Below, in pieces: positions 1 through 6,030 of a stretch of DNA of 8,525 nt. The translations under genes and the position numbers were made by a program. Under the pieces are notes generated by a model, which did not search any database, was not told the DNA's origin, and saw only the letters and a list, made by a program, of their open reading frames with translations. Source of the stretch: Candidatus Woesearchaeota archaeon (GTDB taxonomy: Archaea > Nanobdellota > Nanobdellia > Woesearchaeales > WJKV01); contig JAHWHE010000008.1 in assembly GCA_019323495.1 (NCBI GenBank), forward strand, positions 1 to 8,525, written 5' to 3'. The number at the start of each line of letters is the position of its first letter. Positions within the stretch are counted from its first letter, which is position 1.

Positions 1-605
1 CCATTGAATTCATCTTCCATCTTTGTCAGGATCTGCATGCATATCTTGTTTCTTTTGTCAAACATTGTAGGAAGAATTCCGCTTACCATCAGATCATGGT
101 CAAAAGTGTTGTTGCTTTCATCAATAAGATCAATCATTTTCTGCAAACCTACGAATGAAAGGCTTTCTGTGCTGCTCGGAATGATTGCTTCGTCCGCGAA
201 CAAAAGCGCGTTCTGGTTAAGCAGGCTTAATGATGGCGGACAGTCCATTATGATGAAATCGAACTCATCTTCGCCAATGTCTTCCATCGCTCTTGTCAAG
301 AGCCTTTCCCTGTTAGGCTTTCCCATCATGATGCCTTCTGCTTCTGCCAATTTATTGTTTGCAGAAACAAGATGTAGATTCTTTTCAACTTCTATTGCGC
401 AATTTTTGGCAGAAATCTTGTTAATCAAAAGATCATACATTGTTTTTTCACTCTTTTTTCCTAAACAAGTACTTAAATTCCCTTGAGAATCCAAATCAAG
501 AAGTAAAACTCTTTTTCTTTTCCTTGCGAGGCCTGTTGCAAGGCTAACGGCTGTTGTAGTCTTTGCTACGCCTCCTTTTTGATTAATAATACAGATTTTC
601 CTCAT
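1..605 (-). CDS. parA: ParA/Soj-family partition ATPase, C-terminus cut by window edge
   Basis: Deviant-Walker ATPase that segregates chromosomes or plasmids by ATP-dependent, non-specific DNA binding together with a centromere-binding partner. 201 residues are visible and the frame is open to the window edge. Residues 1-20 hold the deviant Walker A motif QKGGVAKTTT (both signature lysines, K10 and K15). Residues 34-43 (LLLDLDSQGN) are the A' motif. Residues 117-133 (DFIIMDCPPSLSLL followed by NQN) are the Walker B region, typical of Soj. The start is the ATG at 605, preceded at good spacing by GGTGAGGTGA (611-620). It lies 65 bases downstream of an unrecognised basic gene on the same strand. 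Family assignment is firm. Chromosomal versus plasmid role cannot be told, and any downstream parB lies outside the window. Confidence 0.93.
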   Translation of the reverse strand, partial: MRKICIINQKGGVAKTTTAVSLATGLARKRKRVLLLDLDSQGNLSTCLGKKSEKTMYDLLINKISAKNCAIEVEKNLHLVSANNKLAEAEGIMMGKPNRERLLTRAMEDIGEDEFDFIIMDCPPSLSLLNQNALLFADEAIIPSSTESLSFVGLQKMIDLIDESNNTFDHDLMVSGILPTMFDKRNKICMQILTKMEDEFN

Positions 606-610
606 TACTA

Positions 611-656
611 TCACCTCACCAGTATAAGCGAGGGAATAGTATTGAACATAAAAATG
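611..656 (-). promoter_or_regulatory. parA ribosome binding site and possible weak TATA element
   Basis: Read on the minus strand, GGTGAGGTGA (611-620) ends 5 bases before the parA ATG and matches archaeal 16S 3'-end pairing well. A T-rich element CATTTTTATG (647-656) lies about 45 bases upstream of the ATG and could be a weak TATA box giving a short leader that includes the SD. The SD is clear. The TATA element is a guess, and parA could also be read from the upstream gene. Confidence 0.5.
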
Positions 657-670
657 TATCGAAAACAGGC

Positions 671-1009
671 TTAGGTGCCTGATTTCACAAGTTTGAATGC
701 GTTTTTATGAATTCGCGCAGTTGGCCTTCCATTATCAACCTTTTTGCCCAAATCTCTTGCAGCATCTCTTCTTTCAGGTCCAATCATAACGCTGTCAAGC
801 GAAGTCTTTGGAATGTGAATGCTCGTATCTGAGGCATCCCAGTAGCCAGGAGTCTCGTGCAAAGGAATCTCATTGGTAAAATGAACACCATATTTCTTTC
901 CAGTAATCCCTTTTTGTTCAAACTCCCTTAATTCTCCGACAGTCAGAAGATAAGGGACAGCGCATCTCAGTGTTTCTAATCTTTCCCTTGGAGAGCTGCA
1001 TCCGTTCAT
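671..1009 (-). CDS. Unrecognised basic protein upstream of parA, start uncertain
   Basis: I do not recognise this family. From the first ATG (1009) it is 112 residues, rich in Arg/Lys, with no membrane segment and no cysteine cluster. The C-terminal 35 residues (GPERRDAARDLGKK onward) are strongly basic. The frame stays open upstream to 1216 with protein-like composition, so the native protein is probably about 181 residues and the ATG at 1009 is likely internal. There is no SD immediately before 1009. It lies 65 bases upstream of parA on the same strand. A DNA-binding accessory to partitioning would fit the charge and position, but that is inference only. It ends with TAA at 671-673. Confidence 0.6.
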   Translation of the reverse strand: MNGCSSPRERLETLRCAVPYLLTVGELREFEQKGITGKKYGVHFTNEIPLHETPGYWDASDTSIHIPKTSLDSVMIGPERRDAARDLGKKVDNGRPTARIHKNAFKLVKSGT

Positions 1010-1216
1010 GCGCTCTCTAACCTCGTCGAAAACACCATATAGTTTAAGCTTCTTGATCCTTTGATAAACTTTAGATCTTGCCTGTGGATGCCTGTCAGCT
1101 CCAATCTTTCTTTTTTCAAGATATCTTGGAAATAATGGATTATATTCTTCTAATTTACAACGTACAAGAAAATCATTATGCCCTTGAGTCTCTTCATAAA
1201 TATAGTTGTAGGCTAG
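1010..1216 (-). other. Open reading frame extension of the gene at 671-1009 without a standard start codon
   Basis: Sixty-nine codons in the same frame as the downstream gene are free of stops and contain no ATG, GTG or TTG. The translation is rich in charged residues and looks coding, for example RYLEKRKIGADRHPQARSK, which resembles a basic helical DNA-binding segment. The frame is closed upstream by TAA at 1217-1219. A good SD (GAGGTGAGG, 1221-1229) sits just upstream, so that a start would be expected at about 1214-1216, where the codon is CTA. This may be a damaged start, a sequencing error, or non-canonical initiation. Confidence 0.5.
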
Positions 1217-1220
1217 TTAT

Positions 1221-1229
1221 CCTCACCTC
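1221..1229 (-). promoter_or_regulatory. Shine-Dalgarno sequence of the gene upstream of parA
   Basis: GAGGTGAGG on the minus strand shares the core GAGGTGA with the parA SD at 612-618. Measured from that core, six bases separate it from the CTA codon at 1214-1216, close to the five bases separating the parA core from its ATG. This is the main reason for thinking the protein starts near 1216 and not at the ATG at 1009. Confidence 0.5.
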
Positions 1230-1244
1230 AACTGTTTGTTCAAG

Positions 1245-1262
1245 TATTTAAATTATTTAAAT
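1245..1262 (-). promoter_or_regulatory. Tandem TATA-like boxes for the minus-strand gene (TATTTAAAT x2)
   Basis: The plus strand shows two adjacent copies of TATTTAAAT (1245-1253 and 1254-1262). Read on the minus strand each gives TTTAAATA, identical to the ppa TATA box. The distal copy is about 25 bases upstream of position 1232, so a transcript from it would begin just before the SD at 1221-1229. Exact use of either copy is inferred. Confidence 0.55.
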
Positions 1263-1278
1263 ATTATGTACGAAAACA

Positions 1279-1286
1279 TTTAAATA
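1279..1286 (+). promoter_or_regulatory. TATA box of ppa
   Basis: TTTAAATA, centred about 30 bases before the ATG at 1313. With the usual archaeal TATA-to-start distance of about 25 bases, transcription begins near 1308, giving an almost leaderless mRNA. It also rules against the TTG at 1292 as the start, because that codon would lie upstream of the transcription start. Confidence 0.7.
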
Positions 1287-1312
1287 GGACATTGATTATC
1301 AGAATTGACAGA

Positions 1313-1849
1313 ATGACGCATCTATGGCACGACATAAAAGCAGGTGACAAAGTACCTTCTAAGATCAATATAGTCATCGAGATTCCAATGGGCAGCAAAT
1401 GCAAGTACGAACTCTCAAGAACAACAGGCAGCATAAGGGTTGACAGGATACTTGCAACTGCTATGACCTATCCGCAGAACTATGGCTTTGTTCCGCAGAC
1501 ATTATGTGAGGATGGAGATCCTTTGGATGCATTGCTTCTGTCGCAAGTGCCGATCTTTCCTGGAACTTTTATCAAGGCAAGACCTATCGGGATTGTCCAC
1601 ATGATAGACCAGAAGCAGAAAGATGACAAATTGATTTGTGTTGCAACAGAAGACCCAAAGTTCGCAGATTATAATGACATCAAGGACCTTCCAAAGCAAA
1701 CACTAAAAGAGATAGAAGAATTCTTCAGATTCTACAAAAGATTGGAAGGAAAAAAGACAAAAGTCAAGGGCCATAGCGGAAAAATAAAGGCGTTTTCTTT
1801 GATCAAGAAATATGTTGCAGCCTACAACAAAAAGTTCAAGAAAAAATAA
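1313..1849 (+). CDS. ppa: Soluble inorganic pyrophosphatase (family I)
   Basis: Cytosolic enzyme that hydrolyses pyrophosphate to two phosphates with Mg2+, pulling nucleic-acid and nucleotide synthesis forward. 178 residues, normal for the prokaryotic family. Visible active-site motifs: E23, K31 and E33 in VIEIPMGS...KYEL; R44 in RVDR; Y58 in NYGFVPQTL; the metal-binding signature DGDPLDA at residues 67-73; and the D104/D105-K106 pair (DDKLICV) matching E. coli D102 and K104. The N-terminus MTHLWHDI fits archaeal homologues. An in-frame TTG at 1292 would add seven residues, but it lies only five bases beyond the TATA box, so the ATG at 1313 is preferred. The C-terminus is Lys-rich. It is convergent with srp54, 8 bases apart. 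Confidence 0.97.
   Translation: MTHLWHDIKAGDKVPSKINIVIEIPMGSKCKYELSRTTGSIRVDRILATAMTYPQNYGFVPQTLCEDGDPLDALLLSQVPIFPGTFIKARPIGIVHMIDQKQKDDKLICVATEDPKFADYNDIKDLPKQTLKEIEEFFRFYKRLEGKKTKVKGHSGKIKAFSLIKKYVAAYNKKFKKK
1829..1848 (-). terminator. Possible T-rich terminator of srp54
   Basis: On the minus strand, just past the srp54 stop, the sequence reads TTATTTTTTCTTGAACTTTTT. Archaeal RNA polymerase terminates at U-rich tracts of this kind without a hairpin. It lies inside the 3' end of ppa, which encodes its Lys-rich tail. Position and composition are seen; function is inferred. Confidence 0.35.
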
Positions 1850-1857
1850 TCAGAATT

Positions 1858-3237
1858 CTATAATTTGCCCAGGCTTCCTAACTGAGATAGATCATCAGGC
1901 AGTTTTCCGCCAAATTGCTTTAGGGCCTGCTTCATCTTTCTGTTTCCGCCGCCTTTGAACATCTTCATCATCTTCTTTGCTTGCCTGTACTGCTTTAGCA
2001 TGCCTCTTACTTCTGAAACTTCTGTGCCGCTTCCTTTTGCGATTCTATCAACTCGTTCTGCAGAAATAATGTCAGGATCTTCTAATTCTTCTTTTGTGCA
2101 GCTGTCCATTATGAACTTCCATTTCTTGATGTTCGCTTCCTGCGTGTCGATCAATTCTTTAGGGATCTTCATCTTTCCCATTCCGGGGATCAGATCCATG
2201 ACTTTTCCCAGTGGACCCATCTTCTTCATTGCCTGCATCTGTTCGTATAAATCAATCAGGTTAAATTCGCCTTTCAAGAATCTCTTTCCAAGGTCCTCTG
2301 CCTGGTCGACATCCATTGCTTCACGCGCCTTTTCAAGCAACCCTTCTATGTCTCCCATTCCAAGCATTCGCGAAACAAATCTTTCAGGCACAAAATGCTC
2401 TAGATCATCTATCTTCTCGCCGACTCCTATGAACTTGACAGGGGCATTTGTGATTGAGCACGCGCTTAATGCGCCCCCTCCTTTAGCAGTGCCGTCGAGC
2501 TTGGTGATGATTACGCCTGTGACATTGCAAGTGTCATGGAATGTCTGCGCCTGTTCCTGCGCACCCTGCCCGACATCTGCGCCGATGACCAACAGTTTTT
2601 CATCTGCCTGTATGAGCTTGTGGATGTCATTCAATTCCTTGATCAGCTCGTCTGATAACTTATCTCTTCCTGCAGTGTCGAATATCACAATATCATATTT
2701 TGCTAATTGCGGTTCAAACTTCTTGTATATCTTTACAGGATCCTTCTCGCCCTTGACACCAAGAAAATCAGCATTGATCTGCTTTGCCAGTTGCTGCAAT
2801 TGCTCGTATGCAGCAGGCCTCCATGTATCTGTCTGCATCACTGCAACCTTTTTCCCTCTTTTCTGGAAATATTTTGCCAGTTTTCCGGCAGTTGTTGTTT
2901 TTCCATTTCCGAACAAACCTACGAGCATGATCTTTGTTGGCTTTTTTGAAGTGTCTATTGCAGCCTCTTCCTCTCCAAGAAATTTAACCAATTCCTCGTA
3001 AACAATGTTCACAAGATGCTCTTTCTTTGTCAGGCCCACAGGAATTTCTTCATCCAGCGCCCTTTTCTTTATATCAGAAGTAAGTTTGAAAACTAGCTCG
3101 ACATTGACGTCTGCCTGCAATAGCGCTCTCTGGATCTCCTTGACAAGCTCTTCAACAAGCTTCTTGTCAACGATCACAGCCTTTGTGATCTTTGCAAGCG
3201 TATTCTTCAATGAACTCCCCAGTTTTTCCAATACCAT
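1858..3237 (-). CDS. srp54: Signal recognition particle 54 kDa GTPase
   Basis: Binds SRP RNA and signal sequences of nascent membrane and secreted proteins and delivers ribosomes to FtsY at the membrane. 459 residues, normal length. N domain about 1-95. G domain about 96-300: G1 at 107-115 (GLFGNGKTT), G2-region DTWRPAAYEQL at 137-147, G3 DTAGR at 187-191, G4 TKLDGTAKGGG at 245-255, and a closing FIGVGEKIDDLE. The M domain from about 325 is Met-rich (EQMQAMKKMGPLGKVMDLIPGMGK) and ends in the SRP-RNA-binding region SAERVDRIAKGSGTE (392-406) plus KKMMKMF. The P-loop is odd: the family norm is G-L/V/I-Q-G-S/A-GKTT, but here Q is F and S is N. DTWRP replaces the usual DTY/FRP. The ATG follows a TATA box at leaderless distance. 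Confidence 0.98.
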   Translation of the reverse strand: MVLEKLGSSLKNTLAKITKAVIVDKKLVEELVKEIQRALLQADVNVELVFKLTSDIKKRALDEEIPVGLTKKEHLVNIVYEELVKFLGEEEAAIDTSKKPTKIMLVGLFGNGKTTTAGKLAKYFQKRGKKVAVMQTDTWRPAAYEQLQQLAKQINADFLGVKGEKDPVKIYKKFEPQLAKYDIVIFDTAGRDKLSDELIKELNDIHKLIQADEKLLVIGADVGQGAQEQAQTFHDTCNVTGVIITKLDGTAKGGGALSACSITNAPVKFIGVGEKIDDLEHFVPERFVSRMLGMGDIEGLLEKAREAMDVDQAEDLGKRFLKGEFNLIDLYEQMQAMKKMGPLGKVMDLIPGMGKMKIPKELIDTQEANIKKWKFIMDSCTKEELEDPDIISAERVDRIAKGSGTEVSEVRGMLKQYRQAKKMMKMFKGGGNRKMKQALKQFGGKLPDDLSQLGSLGKL

Positions 3238-3260
3238 ATTATATCTTCAGAAGCCATTTG

Positions 3261-3272
3261 CCTTTATAAAGG
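3261..3272 (-). promoter_or_regulatory. Palindromic TATA box of srp54
   Basis: CCTTTATAAAGG is a perfect 12-base palindrome centred about 29 bases before the srp54 ATG at 3237, in the 38-base gap after the upstream glycosylase gene. The spacing implies a leaderless or nearly leaderless srp54 mRNA, so srp54 probably has its own promoter even though it follows the pyr directon on the same strand. Confidence 0.65.
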
Positions 3273-3275
3273 TTA

Positions 3276-4418
3276 TTATGTAGAAGTAAAGTCTGATACT
3301 GGTTTAAGATATCTTGGTTCTGATTCAAGAATTTCCTTCAATCTTCTCTGCGAAATATGAGACGGAATGATTCTTGGTTTGAATGGAAAATCTTCATACC
3401 ATTGGCCCTGTTTTTGATCGTAGCTTGGAACAGGGAGCCCTCCAGAGCCGAACAAGACGCTGAAATCAGGCTTTTGGTCAACATGGAAATCAAAAGACTT
3501 TCCGTAATCCGCACCTATAACTCTTTGGCAGTATGGTTCAACAGGGCAGTCTGTCAGGCATCGCGCCCATTTTGGATTTTTTCTTTTCGCTTTCAAATCC
3601 TTGACGCACAGTTTTGCACCTACAACCCACAGCAAATCATCGATCTTGCTCGCATTCAGATCAGGGAAAGTTTCAAGCAAAACTTTGAAAGCATTATTCG
3701 CAAAATCAATTCCTATTTTGTCAGGGATGGATGTTCTGGGCTCTACATCCAAGATCATCAGGTTTGCAGGAACCCTTACTTTGTGAATATCAACTGCAAC
3801 ACAGTGCTCTTGCAGATTATTGAAAGTTGTCAATCCATATTTTACATAATATAATAGGAGTAGGTTGGCTTTTTTCTCTCTGAAATTCTTTATCTCCACA
3901 ATCCTTTGTCTGGCTTCATTGATGTCAACTACATCATTAACAATGTTCAATGGATTTCCATCATATTTCTCTATTAATGTTTCCAAAGCTCCGTCTAAAT
4001 ATACCGAGCCCGGTTTAGCATTGGGATGGCTTAGAAATTTCTTGAAAAGATCCCGGTTCCTTCTTGGCCCTCTTCCTTTCAAGCTTCTAGCATCGAGGAT
4101 CTCAGGATGGAATGAAACAAGAAAATAAAAATCCCTATACATCCTTGCGCTGTTAGTATTATAGTCCCAGAAAACGCTCAAGAACCAGTACATTGCATTG
4201 TCTTGGCTTTCTGGCGGGATAAATGACGGAAGCAAAGCTTCTGGATAAAGAAAATCATAAGCAAAGATGCCTGTTCGTTCATCTCTTGCTTTAATACCGA
4301 CAGTGAAAATCTCGTGCGCCCTATCTAAATCAAACATAAGCTTGTGTCCGTTGCGTTGCTCGACATAGACCTTACTTGTTCCACTTCTTTTTCCATTCTG
4401 ATTTCTTTCCTTTGCCAT
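3276..4418 (-). CDS. EndoIII-like HhH-GPD DNA glycosylase, divergent, with four-cysteine cluster
   Basis: Probable base-excision DNA glycosylase/lyase, 380 residues, longer than EndoIII (211). The core aligns by eye with E. coli Nth: EKKANLLLLYYVKYG (181-195) with RKTANVVL; AVDIHKVRV (208-216) with AVDTHIFRV; and LLWVVGAKLC (262-271) with the helix leading to the FeS loop. This keeps the catalytic Lys (K182 for K120) and Asp (D210 for D138). Cysteines 271, 287, 291 and 297 are spaced C-x15-C-x3-C-x5-C, against C-x6-C-x2-C-x5-C in Nth, so a [4Fe-4S] loop is likely but enlarged. The usual LPGVG hairpin before the Lys is replaced by IKNFRE. The basic N-terminus and the roughly 80-residue C-terminal tail are not recognised. 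It overlaps the radical-SAM gene by 47 bases. The alternative is a structural relative with changed activity. Confidence 0.62.
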   Translation of the reverse strand: MAKERNQNGKRSGTSKVYVEQRNGHKLMFDLDRAHEIFTVGIKARDERTGIFAYDFLYPEALLPSFIPPESQDNAMYWFLSVFWDYNTNSARMYRDFYFLVSFHPEILDARSLKGRGPRRNRDLFKKFLSHPNAKPGSVYLDGALETLIEKYDGNPLNIVNDVVDINEARQRIVEIKNFREKKANLLLLYYVKYGLTTFNNLQEHCVAVDIHKVRVPANLMILDVEPRTSIPDKIGIDFANNAFKVLLETFPDLNASKIDDLLWVVGAKLCVKDLKAKRKNPKWARCLTDCPVEPYCQRVIGADYGKSFDFHVDQKPDFSVLFGSGGLPVPSYDQKQGQWYEDFPFKPRIIPSHISQRRLKEILESEPRYLKPVSDFTST

Positions 4419-6030
4419 TTTTAGCTTTAGCTTTTTCTTTGCTCAACTTCTCCATTGCAGATTTCTCAGAGAAAGCCTTATCATAGATCGCTCCTTTTAT
4501 TCCTGTAAAACATTTCCCGCACCAATACAAGTATTGATCCCTTGTTCCTGCAAGATTCGCAAGTTTTTGATCAGACTCGACCACGCTGTCCCTTGTTTTT
4601 GCACACATCCTATGCAGTTTTCCTGCGTTATCCCCTAATTGCGCTCTTAACTCCGGGTTGATCGCGCTTGTTCTAGGAGTTAGATCGCCGGGAGTTCCGT
4701 TTGAATTTAATGTGTGTATGTATCTTCTTTCATCTAACAATTGATCCCAAGTCTTCCCGATTGTGATTTCTGACAGCCAGCTCGAGCCGAATCTCGGCGG
4801 AGTATGCAGGACAGGTATACCAAATTCTTCTGAGACGCTGTCAACATGCCTGACAAAGTCACTTTTTTCTCCGGTTATATCCCACACCAGCCTGAAAACA
4901 ATGTTCTTTCCTTGCTCCTTGTACCATCTTGCGGCCTTGATCCTTTCCTCGTTGCCGCAGCACCAGTAATTCGCGCCTCTTTCTATTCTTGCAAACGGTG
5001 TATCGCTCAGTGAAAACTGCACAACACTGTTCCAAGGCTCCAGGTTTGCAGCAACAATATTATCTATGCCAAGATTCTTGGTCGTGACAATGCGGTAGAT
5101 ATTGACATTGCTTCCAGTCGATTCAAGCATGTGGATGAATCTTGGTCTTATGATTATGTGACTGGGCTCGCAAACTTTTCCTGTCCTTACCTCTACAAAG
5201 TGTTTTCTGTCCTTGAACATTCCTTTTCTGATCGATAGGCCTGCTGCTGCATGATCGCGCACAAAATTATACATCGCAGGTATCTTATGATTATTTCTGC
5301 TGTCATAGCAGTACATGCAGGAATTCTCTTTGCTGCAGCCCCTGTCTATTATTGTATTAAAACAGCTTCTGCTCAGGCCCATGTCATCGTTGTACAAGCA
5401 CAAGCAGGTTCCTGGCGGCATGAAATCCCCTTTGCCCCGCTCTATCTTTCCTGCTTTTTCCTCGTCAAATCTTTGAACAGAAACCCTTTCTTTTTCCCAT
5501 TTCTCGAAAACAGGAAGCAGGCTGCCGTTTTTTGCAGGAGGAAATTCCTGTATCGCCCTCAATAACCTGCTTATCTCGCTCCAGTGGAAGATCATCTTGC
5601 TGTTTCCGCTGACAATGTATACATTATTATCAAAATCAATCTCAACGCGCTTATTGTCGTCTACAATTCTATATACAGGCTTAAGCTCTGACCTGAAAGA
5701 AAATTCAGCAGGGAGAGTTGGATATCCTCTGTTTTTCGAGTCTGAATCGACTAAAGAACGGAAATCAACAAGATTTGGATGTAGGTACCAGGGAAAAGGT
5801 TGTCTGGGATTGAATTCCCAGGGATTGTCTGTTTCTGATTCATTCGACTCGACATCAAAGTATTTCAGAAGAATGAATGTCACTTGCTCCAAGCTGGGAA
5901 AAGAAAGATTCAAAGTGCTCTCTCTATTGGTCGCTGTGTCGAGCCTGCTTATTCTTAAGCCGCCACCTTCTATATAGAAGGAAGTGTCAAACCCGTTCGC
6001 CTCATATCTGTCAAAATAGCCATCCTTCAT
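4372..6030 (-). CDS. Radical SAM protein, spore-photoproduct-lyase-like
   Basis: Predicted [4Fe-4S]/S-adenosylmethionine radical enzyme of 552 residues. Residues 1-200 are an unrecognised, beta-rich domain. The core begins near 203: C232, C238 and C241 form GCSKENSCMYCYDSRNNH, a C-x5-C-x2-C variant of CxxxCxxC, and the C-x-Y-C-Y ending is typical of the SplB/COG1533 group. Next come IYRIVTTKNLG (311-321; family pattern 'vtiiTKs') and VVQFSLSD...ARIER...EERIKAARWYKEQG (336-374; family pattern 'fSL...ER...eRl.A...l...G'). Extra cysteines occur at 209, 211, 223, 357, 358 and 476, with a CxxC at 504-507 (YWCGKCF) that could bind a second cluster or metal. The tail is Lys-rich. It overlaps both neighbours. 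DNA repair or modification is the likely role; the substrate is unknown. Confidence 0.75.
   Translation of the reverse strand: MKDGYFDRYEANGFDTSFYIEGGGLRISRLDTATNRESTLNLSFPSLEQVTFILLKYFDVESNESETDNPWEFNPRQPFPWYLHPNLVDFRSLVDSDSKNRGYPTLPAEFSFRSELKPVYRIVDDNKRVEIDFDNNVYIVSGNSKMIFHWSEISRLLRAIQEFPPAKNGSLLPVFEKWEKERVSVQRFDEEKAGKIERGKGDFMPPGTCLCLYNDDMGLSRSCFNTIIDRGCSKENSCMYCYDSRNNHKIPAMYNFVRDHAAAGLSIRKGMFKDRKHFVEVRTGKVCEPSHIIIRPRFIHMLESTGSNVNIYRIVTTKNLGIDNIVAANLEPWNSVVQFSLSDTPFARIERGANYWCCGNEERIKAARWYKEQGKNIVFRLVWDITGEKSDFVRHVDSVSEEFGIPVLHTPPRFGSSWLSEITIGKTWDQLLDERRYIHTLNSNGTPGDLTPRTSAINPELRAQLGDNAGKLHRMCAKTRDSVVESDQKLANLAGTRDQYLYWCGKCFTGIKGAIYDKAFSEKSAMEKLSKEKAKAKNGKGKKSEWKKKWNK

Noticed and set aside
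4..486. Plus-strand open frame opposite parA
   Set aside because: The minus strand encodes all ParA motifs in order; the plus frame is a reverse-frame shadow.
541..605. ParA Walker A reads KGGVAKTT instead of KGGVGKTT
   Set aside because: Ala at this position is common among Soj/ParA proteins and both signature lysines are present, so it is not noteworthy.
1292..1312. TTG at 1292 as the start of ppa
   Set aside because: It is five bases after the TATA box and would be upstream of the transcription start; ATG 1313 matches the family N-terminus.
1955..3001. Long plus-strand open frame (348 codons) opposite srp54
   Set aside because: It lies entirely antisense to an unmistakable srp54, its translation is Ser/Pro/Phe-rich as expected from a reverse frame, and it has no promoter or SD.
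3357..3854. Plus-strand open frame of 165 codons
   Set aside because: Antisense to the glycosylase gene, which has coherent motifs and fits the directon.
4372..6030. Radical SAM gene as HmdB (CX5CX2C) or archaeosine synthase partner
   Set aside because: CX5CX2C is shared with HmdB, but no [Fe]-hydrogenase cofactor genes are nearby and the downstream motifs follow the SPL-like group. No tRNA-modification partner is present.
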